Positions 1 through 8,445 of a stretch of DNA of 64,000 bases are shown piece by piece. The stretch spans positions 1,302,001-1,366,000 of the forward strand of contig JADKDD010000001.1 in NCBI GenBank assembly GCA_016718525.1, given 5' to 3'. Each line of letters begins with the position of its first letter. Within the stretch, counting starts at the first letter, position 1. Under the pieces are notes generated by a model. It was not told the origin of the DNA. It made no database searches and saw nothing but the letters and a program-made list of their open reading frames with translations. The position numbers were made by a program, and so were the translations under genes. This DNA is from Rhodocyclaceae bacterium (GTDB lineage Bacteria > Pseudomonadota > Gammaproteobacteria > Burkholderiales > Rhodocyclaceae).

Positions 1-1
1 G

Positions 2-643
2 CCTAGCGTTGTTCTTTTCGTTGCCCTAGCATCGACTTTTTTCCTAAAGTCGGGACATGCAGAGGTGTCCGTAGCTGACGTAGCGCTGTTAACTGTTGTG
101 CAGGGTGAAGTGAGTTTTCAGGGCAAAGACGGCAAGGCCCGTCCGGTTGTTGCCTATATGCGTATCCGCCATGGCGACACGATTAGATTGCAGAAACGGT
201 CAATAATGCGCCTCACCTACACGACGGTCCCGAGGCAGGAAATTTGGACCGGGCCCGGATCCTTCGTCGTTACGTTGGCAGGCGGCGAGGTGATTAGCGG
301 GCCCAAACCCGTGGTAGTTCCCCTGCCTGCCAACGTTCCGCAACGCCTCGCGCGGGTGAGCGAGCTGATGGCTACCTCGCACATGGGTGGTTCCGTGGTG
401 CGGTCAGTCAAGGCGCCAATCCCGGCAAGCAAAGAAGATATCGCGGCGGCAATGAGTGTCTACGAGTCAATGCGAGCGAACACAAGTATCACTGACGTTA
501 CTCCGGAGCTCTATTTGTACTCAATTTTTCTTGACAACGAAATGTACGATGATCTGAAGATTGTTGCCAAGGACATGCTGATCCGGCAACCCGACAATAC
601 GGAAATCCGTCAGTTGGCGAAGGCGACTTTAACAGTGCCATAG
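2..643 (+). CDS. Exported FecR-like domain protein (5' partial)
   Basis: The frame is open from base 2, so the true start lies outside the window; the first in-window start codon (GTG at 65) is not the real one. The first 20 codons read as the end of a Sec signal peptide (hydrophobic VVLFVALAS stretch ending KSGHA before EVSVAD), so the mature protein is periplasmic or surface-bound. The part after that, with a V-x-G-E-V start, a GD-x-I-R-L turn and a P-G-S-F-V-V strand, resembles the FecR-type beta-sandwich. The C-terminal 60 residues are helical and TPR-like. It is convergent with the caspase cluster, 29 bp away. FecR assignment is by motif only; coding status is firm. Confidence 0.75.
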   Translation, partial: PSVVLFVALASTFFLKSGHAEVSVADVALLTVVQGEVSFQGKDGKARPVVAYMRIRHGDTIRLQKRSIMRLTYTTVPRQEIWTGPGSFVVTLAGGEVISGPKPVVVPLPANVPQRLARVSELMATSHMGGSVVRSVKAPIPASKEDIAAAMSVYESMRANTSITDVTPELYLYSIFLDNEMYDDLKIVAKDMLIRQPDNTEIRQLAKATLTVP

Positions 644-672
644 CAACGCATTAAGAATGCGCGGAACGACAA

Positions 673-1413
673 TCAATAGCCCCGGCTAGGCAATCTTGGC
701 GGTATTGAATGACCAAGTTCAGCCGCCCTTTTCTCATAACGAGCCGCGTCCGCGACCAACCCTTCGTGGTTGTATATTTCAGCCAGTTCCCAACTCGCTC
801 GCGCATGATCAAGGTCTGCAGCAAATCGCAGCCATTGCTCAGAGCGTCGCGCATTGGCTGCAACACCTGACGTTCCTGAGCGATAAGCGAGCGCCAGTTG
901 ATAAGCCGCCTCTTTGTCGCTGCGAATAGCTGACTTGAGTTGCGCCTTGTAGTTCGCATCACCCACCTTTTCATCAAAAAAGTCACTTGAAAGTCCTGCT
1001 GTACGCGCAATCGTTAAAGTCTTTCTCGCACAGACCTGGAGTGCCTGGTTTTGTTGATCAACGGCGCTAAATGGAAAATCGCGCTCGAATTGTTCAGACA
1101 ATTTAAGCAACTCTTTCGGGCCAACGGCTGCGCGCACTTCTTGCCAACGAGTATGCATGGTCGACGACTCGATTCTTATCGCCGGGCGGGCCGGTTTCGC
1201 TTTAGCCTTTTGTGGAGTCGCACTTGACTTGGCTGTCGAGGCAGATTCCGGGGGGGATACAGTTCCGCTTTGGGCTGCTGCATAGTTCGGAGCCAGCGAG
1301 GCAACGAGAAAAGCCGTTGAAGCCAACATCCCAAATAGCGTTACACATACGGACTCAATTACAAACAAACCGGGGTCAAAATTCATAGTTGGTTGCCTGC
1401 GTATTTTGATCAT
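673..1413 (-). CDS. Exported Sel1/TPR-like protein, caspase-less paralogue of the neighbouring gene's tail
   Basis: 246 residues. I chose the ATG at 1413 because it lies 1 bp after the upstream stop and has an SD (GAGGA, about 8 bp away); a longer frame to 1548 would overlap the upstream gene. The N-terminus has a hydrophobic signal segment ending NYAAAQ, then a Ala/Lys/Pro-rich linker (about residues 50-80). The last 107 residues are about 57% identical by hand count to the C-terminus of the caspase-like protein encoded just upstream, including the shared EQWLRF and EIYN blocks and the terminal P-P-R-L-x-x-R-G-Y. This looks like a partial tandem duplication that lost the protease domain. The repeats resemble Sel1/TPR helices. 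Function unknown. Confidence 0.85.
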   Translation of the reverse strand: MIKIRRQPTMNFDPGLFVIESVCVTLFGMLASTAFLVASLAPNYAAAQSGTVSPPESASTAKSSATPQKAKAKPARPAIRIESSTMHTRWQEVRAAVGPKELLKLSEQFERDFPFSAVDQQNQALQVCARKTLTIARTAGLSSDFFDEKVGDANYKAQLKSAIRSDKEAAYQLALAYRSGTSGVAANARRSEQWLRFAADLDHARASWELAEIYNHEGLVADAARYEKRAAELGHSIPPRLPSRGY

Positions 1414-1414
1414 A

Positions 1415-2905
1415 TTAGTATCCTCGTGTAGCCAGACGCGGTGGTGGCCGATAGCCCAAGTCAAGCGCCTTTTTCTCAAAGCGCGCGGCATCGCCGACCT
1501 GTCCCAGCTGATTGTAAATTTCTGACAATTCAAAACTCGCGATTCCATTACCCAGCTCGGCCGAGAATCGGAGCCACTGCTCGGTGCGACGCAAATTCAC
1601 GCTGACTCCGGATTTTCCTGTGCGGTAATCCATGGCGATTCGATGGGCAGCGTCCTTATCCCCACGCAACGCTTTGGACAAATCGTCTCGATAATCCTTG
1701 TCTCCCGCAACCTCGTCGAACAAATCTCCGGAAAGCCCGGCTGAACGTTGACTCTCGAGAGCCTGGCGCGCACCCGCCAAGCTCACTTTCACTTGTTGGT
1801 CGTATTCGCTCCCCGGAAAGTCGCGTGCAAAGTCCTCGCACAAGCGAATGAGGCGATTAGGTCGCAATGTGGTTTCGATGGCACGCCAGCGTTCTTCCAG
1901 TTTATTGAAGTCAACCGCGCCAGATGCGACACTTTGTTGACGGCGTTTTGAGCGGTTGAGTTCCAGTTGTCGATTGCGGATTAAAAATCGTCCGCGAAGA
2001 TTCGTTGTGCTTTCCGGAAACTGTGGCGGAATAGTCAGTTTTGCCTTGTCAAACTCTGCCTTGACCCGCGCCTGACATTCATTAGCTGCGATCTGAAACA
2101 AATCGTCTATTGGCGTAACACCGTTGGCATCGCGCAACACGTCAACCAGCGCTCCGGTAAAAAAGGTATTGCGATCCGGGCTAATCGGCGCCAACGCCGG
2201 GCGCCCGGCACGCGTTGCAAAAAAAACCAGCATGCCCTCAGGTGCTGCAATCTGGTTAAAGTCGTCAACGCCTTTACGTATTACCGGGTCGGTACGGCAG
2301 GCGTCGATCAGCGCAATGCTAATACCCGGATAATGCTGCGGAAAAGCGGCAAGGACGTCCTCGTTGAGCTTCAATGATTGCCCGAGGGCTTGCTCCGAGG
2401 ACGGGTCGACGCGCGCCGGCACTAGGTAGTTGCGCCCAGCGGTCTGAAAACCATGTCCGCAAAAATAGAACACGACCGCGACGCCACCTGGCAACGCGCC
2501 CTCTTTTACAGTACGGATCATGGTGCTGAACTCCGCAAGTGCCTTGGTCATTCCCGGTCCATCAAGGTCGCGGTAGTCTTTTACCTTGAACTCGTAGTAC
2601 TCGAGTACATCTTTGACATCATTGACGTTTTTGTGCGCTGGTGCGATGTCCTTGCGGTTCGGGTAGTCGCGATTCCCAATCAGCAATGCATATTTTTCGC
2701 GCGGAACATAGGCATCAATGACCGGGTCGCCGGACTTCTGGGCCAGCACATTCTTCGGCAACAAGGCACCACCTATTGATAAACCAACGCCGCCGAGCAG
2801 CAACCGGCGCCGCTGGTGATCATGCACAGCAGCGCCAGTCAGGTGTAACGCCGTGCCGTCAGCACCAACTGACGAGTGCAATTCATCAGAGGTCGAGGAA
2901 CTCAC
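1415..2905 (-). CDS. Tat-type exported caspase-like (peptidase C14) protein with Sel1-like tail
   Basis: 496 residues. Residues about 68-320 form a caspase/metacaspase-type domain with the catalytic dyad visible: His151 in FCGHGF and Cys203 in LIDACR. The N-terminus is a probable twin-arginine signal (QRRRLLLGG at 31-39, hydrophobic run, ALLPKNVLA), preceded by about 30 polar residues that contain the repeat-encoded peptide SVGADG. Residues about 340-496 are the Sel1/TPR-like module duplicated in the next gene. The start overlaps the upstream stop by 4 bp (ATGA), implying translational coupling. The folded protein is probably exported to the periplasm. Substrate unknown; caspase-fold proteins in bacteria often cleave or bind Arg/Lys peptides, but nothing here fixes that. 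Confidence 0.88.
   Translation of the reverse strand: MSSSTSDELHSSVGADGTALHLTGAAVHDHQRRRLLLGGVGLSIGGALLPKNVLAQKSGDPVIDAYVPREKYALLIGNRDYPNRKDIAPAHKNVNDVKDVLEYYEFKVKDYRDLDGPGMTKALAEFSTMIRTVKEGALPGGVAVVFYFCGHGFQTAGRNYLVPARVDPSSEQALGQSLKLNEDVLAAFPQHYPGISIALIDACRTDPVIRKGVDDFNQIAAPEGMLVFFATRAGRPALAPISPDRNTFFTGALVDVLRDANGVTPIDDLFQIAANECQARVKAEFDKAKLTIPPQFPESTTNLRGRFLIRNRQLELNRSKRRQQSVASGAVDFNKLEERWRAIETTLRPNRLIRLCEDFARDFPGSEYDQQVKVSLAGARQALESQRSAGLSGDLFDEVAGDKDYRDDLSKALRGDKDAAHRIAMDYRTGKSGVSVNLRRTEQWLRFSAELGNGIASFELSEIYNQLGQVGDAARFEKKALDLGYRPPPRLATRGY
2858..2873 (+). repeat. VGAD palindromic repeat, copy 1 (exact)
   Basis: GTCAGCACCAACTGAC, 16/16 to the consensus used here, with GTCAG/CTGAC arms around CACCAA. 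It lies inside the 5' coding part of the caspase-like gene, where the minus strand is read TCA GTT GGT GCT GAC (SVGAD) upstream of the Tat signal. Confidence 0.8.
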
Positions 2906-4938
2906 GGCGCAACGCGCACCACACGGAAGCCCAGATGGTCGTGTCGCTCTTCTATTGACTCACGGTCTCGGTACGCAGAACGTACCGTGGCCGGTTTGCC
3001 GTTCCACGCTCCGCCGCGGTATCCGCGCTCGGAGCACGAACCGGTCGAACGAACAGCGCCATTTTCAGGTGCGCTCGAATAATCCCCGTTCCAACAATCT
3101 TCTATCCACTCGGCAACATTTCCCAATATATCATGCAGTCCAAATGGATTCGCCGGGAATTTACCGACGGGCGCTGTGTATGGATGCTCATCGGAGCACG
3201 GAAATATCGGCATACCCGGCGACACTTTTTTAAACGACATATCGGCCACACTGGCATAACGACAGGCGTTTCCCTCGTCCGGATCGGACCAAAAGCGCCT
3301 GCCAGTAGTGCCGGCACGTGCGACATATTCCCATTCCGCTTCACTCAGCAGCCGGTATGATTTTCCTGTCTTCTTGCTAAGCCACGTCGTGTATGCGTGG
3401 GCATCCTCCCAGCTGACACATACGACGGGCTCGTCGTCTTTCTGGGGAAAACCAGGGCTGCTCCATGATGCCTTCAAGTTTTTGTTAAAACGGCCGCCGA
3501 GCGTTGAATTACAACCGCCCTTCGACTCCCGCTTGGTTTCCCGCGCAAATTCTGCATACTGTGCGCGTGTCACCTCATACTTGCCTACGGCTATCGGTCC
3601 GCCGATCCGAACTCGATGCGCCGGTTCTTCATCCGGTTCGCGCAATTTCTCCTCTTTACCGCTTCCCATTACAAATTCGCCGCCGGGAACTACAACTAAC
3701 TCCGGGCAGCCGGTACAGTCACGCTCGCCAGATCCCGAACTGGAAGACGCATTTTTCTGAGGCAACGCAACCTCTGATGCCGCCGCAGTCTGTGACGGCA
3801 TTTGCTGCTGTGTCGGGCCGGATGGAGCAGGAGCAACTGACGCGTTGAGGTAAGCCGGTGCACCCAAATTGGGCGGCAGTGTCCCGCCATACTTTTGAAC
3901 AATCCAACGAGCAAAGGCGGCTCGCGTAGCGCCGGAGAATTTTTCCAAATAGGCGATGAAATCAGCTGGATTCCGACTGTCTTTGATGCGATTCCAAAAT
4001 GCCTGCTCTTGAACAGGGTCAAACGGTGCTGCAGTTTGGCTGGAGGCAGCGGGTGCCGGAATCGCAGCAAAAGAGGTTTGGACTGCCTTTTGCTGTGCGA
4101 CAACATCTTCGGCAACATCAAAGTAGAAGCTCCCAACGACCGAACTGGATGTCCACGGAACCTGCGCACCGGCAGTCTCCTGAACTACGCCTGTACGTAC
4201 TCGACCAAAAACTCTGTCGATGTCCGAGTCCTGCGACTCGAGGGCCCGCAATAGGCTGCGAGTGTAAAGTCCATTGCGCCCGGTGCCATCAGCTGCGACG
4301 GAACCCGGTGACGTTGCGTAGGCGATGAACGTGCCGACCTCGGCCCGACCCACACTCATTACCCCCAAACCTTTGCTGGATTTTTTGGCTTCTTGAAATG
4401 GATTGTTGCGACACGCGTCCAGAATAACGATATTGACACGATTTCCAGCTTCAGCCATGCGCGACAGCACGTACTCCGCACTAACGCCCTTGTATGCAAT
4501 ATCCGCTTCACTCTCAAAACCAACATCAATCGGCATTAAAAAATTCTGGTCTTTGACCTGGATTCCGTGACCAGCAAAAAAGAACAGGCCGATACCGCCC
4601 TTTTTCAAATGTTTCGCAAACGTATCAACCGCCTCCTTTAAGCCGCGTTCACCAACATTTTCGCGGACCAACACCTTGAACCCTTTTTTCTCGAGCGCGC
4701 TGGCCAGGTCACTTGCGTCGTTGGCGGGATTTTCCAAGGGCGCAGACTTGTAGTCGGAGTTGCCGACGATCAAGGCCACGCGCGTTTCTATTTTTTTCAC
4801 AGCATCGGCTGCAAACGATACACCGGGTGCGGCGAATGACATAAAGCACAAAAGCAAGACCGGCGCGACCCATCCCCGCTCCCCGAGCCACGCTTGAAAC
4901 ACGTTGACACTTGCGAAATTTTTATTCACTGCTTTCAT
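2902..4938 (-). CDS. Exported caspase-like / FGE-sulfatase fusion protein
   Basis: 678 residues. Residues 1-44 are a signal peptide or anchor ending VSFAAD. Residues about 52-275 are a caspase-fold domain with His124 (FFFAGHG) and Cys176 (VILDACRNNP). A spacer with a helical FWNRIKDSRNPADF segment and a Gln/Pro/Ser-rich linker (about 285-405) follows. Residues about 410-676 are a formylglycine-generating-enzyme/sulfatase-modifying-factor fold (VVVPGGEFVMGS, LLSEAEWEYVARAG, GNVAEW, GLHDILGN). The usual FGE terminal GFRC is GFRV here, so the domain is more likely a binding scaffold than an active oxidase. It overlaps the next caspase gene by 4 bp and follows the cyclase by 71 bp. Confidence 0.9.
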   Translation of the reverse strand: MKAVNKNFASVNVFQAWLGERGWVAPVLLLCFMSFAAPGVSFAADAVKKIETRVALIVGNSDYKSAPLENPANDASDLASALEKKGFKVLVRENVGERGLKEAVDTFAKHLKKGGIGLFFFAGHGIQVKDQNFLMPIDVGFESEADIAYKGVSAEYVLSRMAEAGNRVNIVILDACRNNPFQEAKKSSKGLGVMSVGRAEVGTFIAYATSPGSVAADGTGRNGLYTRSLLRALESQDSDIDRVFGRVRTGVVQETAGAQVPWTSSSVVGSFYFDVAEDVVAQQKAVQTSFAAIPAPAASSQTAAPFDPVQEQAFWNRIKDSRNPADFIAYLEKFSGATRAAFARWIVQKYGGTLPPNLGAPAYLNASVAPAPSGPTQQQMPSQTAAASEVALPQKNASSSSGSGERDCTGCPELVVVPGGEFVMGSGKEEKLREPDEEPAHRVRIGGPIAVGKYEVTRAQYAEFARETKRESKGGCNSTLGGRFNKNLKASWSSPGFPQKDDEPVVCVSWEDAHAYTTWLSKKTGKSYRLLSEAEWEYVARAGTTGRRFWSDPDEGNACRYASVADMSFKKVSPGMPIFPCSDEHPYTAPVGKFPANPFGLHDILGNVAEWIEDCWNGDYSSAPENGAVRSTGSCSERGYRGGAWNGKPATVRSAYRDRESIEERHDHLGFRVVRVAP

Positions 4939-5009
4939 TACTGCAATCTGTCAGCTCCAAAAATGATCACCCACGTCCCGGTTCCGCCAATGCCTATCTA
5001 CCTACGAGT

Positions 5010-6905
5010 TTACTCAAACAAGATCTCAAACACTTCAAGGGGTTCAGCTTTGCCTTTGACGTAAATTATTTCCCGTTTGCCGGTGCGGATTCCTTCGCCA
5101 CCTGCAGTTACCGATGCAGCACTCGCAGCAATGACACATTTCATTTCCTTGGTGACACCTTCCAGCCGGGACGCCGCATTCACCGTATCACCGATCGCAG
5201 TAAATTCGCGCCGCTTGACCGAGCCAATATCACCCATGACTGCAGGACCACTATGCACACCAATACCGATCCCGAACTCAGGAAGTCCGCGATCGGGGAA
5301 CCGTTTTTCCATCCATGCCTTGAATTTTATTGCTTCTCTCGCCATCCCTTGAGCAGCCAGCAACGCACGGCGCGCGTGATCCTCATAGTGTACCGGCGAA
5401 CCGAAAATCGCCATGACAGCATCACCGATGAACTTGTTCACCATACCGCCCTGTTCGAGAATCGGTTCGCAAGTCAGCCCAAAGTAGGCATTAAGCATTT
5501 CCACGACTTCCTCGGCGTCAAGCTTTTCAGAAATAGTGGTGAAGTTGCGAATGTCCGAAAAGAGCACCGTAACTTCGAGTTTCTCGCCGCCCATGTTAGG
5601 ACGTTGACCTTCTGCAATCAACTTGTCGACGACGACATCTGACACATACTGTCCGAACATTGAACGGAGTTGTGCACGTTCGCGTTCCTCTCCGGTCAGA
5701 CGTAGACCCAAGGTTGTGAGATACGCAGTTGCCAAGGCCAAATGAAACGGCCCGACAGACATCAACACATCGCGTTGGAACAAGGTATAAGCAGCAAGTA
5801 AAACCAAAACTGAAAGGAGCACACCGAATGCCAGACCTTTCACTGGATGCAGGCGCTGGAAAATAATTACGGCAGCAACCAGTTCAAGAAGCAGTGTCGG
5901 CCACAGGACCCACAGCGACATTGCGCGAGGGTAATTTCCCGACAGTATCGTTTCAATGATATTGGCATGAATCTCGCCACCAATCATTGGCTCGGTCGAG
6001 GCACCGAGTAACTGCCTGGAGTAGGGAGTGAAATGCCGATCCGAAGTCCCGATATCATTTGGCGCAATGATGACGACTCTGCCTTTGAGTTGCTGCACCA
6101 ACGGATCAGACAATGCGTCAGGTTTGAGTAGTCGACTCATGGAAACTGTCAGCATGGAGCCTGGTGGCCCGACATAACCAATTTTGCGGCGCTCGCGTTG
6201 CCGTTGATAGGTTTCACCGGCAATCTTCCAATTCGATGCCAAGCTATCGCCATCCATTGCGCGCAAAACCAGCTGCATGGCAAATCCAACGCCCGGGAAC
6301 TTTTCATCATCGATGACGACGGGATAAAACGTCCGCACAAGCTTGTCGTCATCGGGATAGAGATTGGCAATCCCCGTATCGAAAGCGCCATTGGGCAACA
6401 TCAACAGATGCTCTTGTGGCGGACCCATTACCTCCATATCACCCAGCGAAGTCTCAACCAACTGTGCAATAAGTATTTTTTTACCCTGGGCGAGTTGGGC
6501 GCGGAACGGTGAATCATAGTTGCGCGAGATATCGCTATCCGGCAAATTCAGCTTGTGCAACCAAGCTTCAGCGCTAACCGCATAAATGAAATCCAGTCCC
6601 ACCGACTTGGCACCAACATCAGTCAGCGTTTGCATCGCCTGGGCGAAATGCGGTGCCCAAAATGCCAACGGGTCATCGCGGTAGAGCAGCAAAGTATCAT
6701 CGTCAACCGCCACCACTGCAGCATATTGCGAGACACGTCTGACACCGGATAGTTGGTGCCAATAGTCGTAGTAGATGTTCTCGTAGTTTTGCAGCCAGCC
6801 CATGCGCTCGCTACCAAGCGCGATGAGTAGCGCAAAAACCGTCACAGCGAGAAACTGCCAGAGTTTGCGAAATCTCTCACCGGAAAGCCAGCGCGAACTG
6901 CTCAT
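5010..6905 (-). CDS. CHASE2-domain class III adenylate cyclase
   Basis: 631 residues from the ATG at 6905, which has an AAGGGA SD; an upstream in-frame start at 6965 lacks one. One TM helix at about 18-32, an extracytoplasmic CHASE2 sensor at about 40-325, three TM helices at about 330-402, then a cytoplasmic catalytic domain (about 440-610). Metal-binding Asp451 (LFSDIRNFT) and Asp495 (NKFIGDAVMA) are present, as are purine-specifying Lys491 and Asp573 (IGDTVNAASR) and the transition-state Asn576/Arg580. The Lys/Asp pair indicates ATP rather than GTP. It probably makes cAMP in response to a periplasmic signal. First gene of the caspase run. Confidence 0.92.
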   Translation of the reverse strand: MSSSRWLSGERFRKLWQFLAVTVFALLIALGSERMGWLQNYENIYYDYWHQLSGVRRVSQYAAVVAVDDDTLLLYRDDPLAFWAPHFAQAMQTLTDVGAKSVGLDFIYAVSAEAWLHKLNLPDSDISRNYDSPFRAQLAQGKKILIAQLVETSLGDMEVMGPPQEHLLMLPNGAFDTGIANLYPDDDKLVRTFYPVVIDDEKFPGVGFAMQLVLRAMDGDSLASNWKIAGETYQRQRERRKIGYVGPPGSMLTVSMSRLLKPDALSDPLVQQLKGRVVIIAPNDIGTSDRHFTPYSRQLLGASTEPMIGGEIHANIIETILSGNYPRAMSLWVLWPTLLLELVAAVIIFQRLHPVKGLAFGVLLSVLVLLAAYTLFQRDVLMSVGPFHLALATAYLTTLGLRLTGEERERAQLRSMFGQYVSDVVVDKLIAEGQRPNMGGEKLEVTVLFSDIRNFTTISEKLDAEEVVEMLNAYFGLTCEPILEQGGMVNKFIGDAVMAIFGSPVHYEDHARRALLAAQGMAREAIKFKAWMEKRFPDRGLPEFGIGIGVHSGPAVMGDIGSVKRREFTAIGDTVNAASRLEGVTKEMKCVIAASAASVTAGGEGIRTGKREIIYVKGKAEPLEVFEILFE

Positions 6906-7131
6906 TAAGGTCCCTTGTTTGTGCTGTGCACGTCTTCTCGGTAATGCCGGGACGCGCCAAACCATCTACAAAGCAGATTGTGACAGATAGACAAGGGAAA
7001 TGCTTGTTAAACGGAATTCATGGTTAAGCTGTAGCGCGGCATTTCATCAAACCCCCGGTCCGCACGCTGCGCGCGTTAAAACCGACCGCACGCATATCAC
7101 TCCTGCTTTCGATCATCAGACGTCGCTGACT

Positions 7132-8445
7132 TTAGAGCACGGCCTCAAGCAATGGCCGCATAAACACGTGTGCGTCGACCCTGCTGGCAAGCAAAAACAA
7201 ACCGGCGAATTTGCGATGAAAAAAAATCGCATCAATCGGCGGTGCCCGCCAGTCATCCCGATAGTCTTTCATCGCCAGAGTCTTTTCAGTCATCCGCGCG
7301 GACAGGCGCGCCCCTTTTATCGTGTAGGGTTCCTCGGCGCGCAATACCTCGCCGATCAAGCCAAAAATATCAATCAGCAACTGGCGGTAAACAGGGTGAA
7401 CACCATTGATCACATAACCCACGTTCTCTGCCGCTGTGATGATCTGGCCCTCGTCGTCTGTGAGAATCGCTTTGATCAGGTTACGGTACTTGGCCACGAA
7501 ATCCGGTGTAAAGCGCCTGGTCGCACCAAAGTCCAACAACACAACCTTCCCGGTCTCATGCTGATAGCGATAGTTGGCAAAATTCGCATCGGTTTGCACC
7601 ATATTCAAGGTGAACAATTCGTGCAGCATCAGCTCAATCAGGTTGCCGACTACGCGATCCCGTTCAACCTGGTCCAGATTCGCGATTGACTCAATCGGAG
7701 AACCATCAGCAAAACCCATCGCCAGGATCGAATCGGTGGTCAGTTCCTTGTACAAACGCGGTACGACAAAGCGTTTGTCTTTGCCCAGCGCCTTCCCAAA
7801 TGCGCTGAGGTACCGCGCCTCAGTCAGATAATCGGCTTCGTCGTGCAACTGTGCTTTGGCCTCTTCGAGTAGTGGTCCAAGATCGATATTCCTCGGGATC
7901 AGGCCCGACATCCTCAGCAAAATCGCCACATTGTCGATATCGCTCCCAATACTGCGACGAACGCCAGGGTACTGAATTTTGAGAACGATCTGCTCGCCAC
8001 TCAAGGTTTCGGCCTGATGAACCTGTCCGATGGACGCGGCAGCCAATGGCTGATAGCTGAAATGAGTGAACTTCGTCCGCCATTCCTTACCGTAGGCTTT
8101 GACCAATACCCGGTTTATTTGCGCCCGTGGCATGGTCCTCGCGTCAGAGCGGAGGCGCGCCAAAATGTCTGCCAGCTCCTTTGGAATGACATCACCAGCA
8201 TCCATAGACAACATTTGACCAAGCTTCATGGCCGCACCACGTAACTTGGCTAGCTCGCTGCTGATGCGTTGTGCGTTCTGCGGCGTGAGCAGCATGTCTT
8301 TCAGGCGCGGCCGGTTACCATCGCGCAACTGCCGCGCGCCCTCAGCCATCATTCCGCCGGCAACACCGGCGGCGATGCGGGTCATACTTGCCAAGCGGCT
8401 TATTCGACCTGCCGGTACATTCGCTTCACCGTTGTCCTTGCTCAC
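7132..8445 (-). CDS. ABC1/UbiB-family atypical kinase-like protein (second of pair)
   Basis: 437 residues from the GTG at 8445, which overlaps the upstream TGA by 4 bp (GTGA); another GTG at 8457 is possible. It carries ABC1/ADCK family marks: the KxGQ motif (AAMKLGQMLS), the Ala-rich loop AAASIGQVHQA, VLKIQYPGV with the kinase lysine, QTDANFANY catalytic loop and VLLDFGATRRF metal site. The family includes UbiB, which supports ubiquinone biosynthesis or lipid trafficking, but the sequence differs enough that I do not call it ubiB. No predicted C-terminal TM pair is obvious. Co-transcribed with the preceding paralogue. Confidence 0.88.
   Translation of the reverse strand: MSKDNGEANVPAGRISRLASMTRIAAGVAGGMMAEGARQLRDGNRPRLKDMLLTPQNAQRISSELAKLRGAAMKLGQMLSMDAGDVIPKELADILARLRSDARTMPRAQINRVLVKAYGKEWRTKFTHFSYQPLAAASIGQVHQAETLSGEQIVLKIQYPGVRRSIGSDIDNVAILLRMSGLIPRNIDLGPLLEEAKAQLHDEADYLTEARYLSAFGKALGKDKRFVVPRLYKELTTDSILAMGFADGSPIESIANLDQVERDRVVGNLIELMLHELFTLNMVQTDANFANYRYQHETGKVVLLDFGATRRFTPDFVAKYRNLIKAILTDDEGQIITAAENVGYVINGVHPVYRQLLIDIFGLIGEVLRAEEPYTIKGARLSARMTEKTLAMKDYRDDWRAPPIDAIFFHRKFAGLFLLASRVDAHVFMRPLLEAVL

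Noticed and set aside
651..1010. Long minus and plus strand frames inside real genes, for example 651-1010
   Set aside because: They overlap well-supported coding sequence in other frames, with no RBS or homology.
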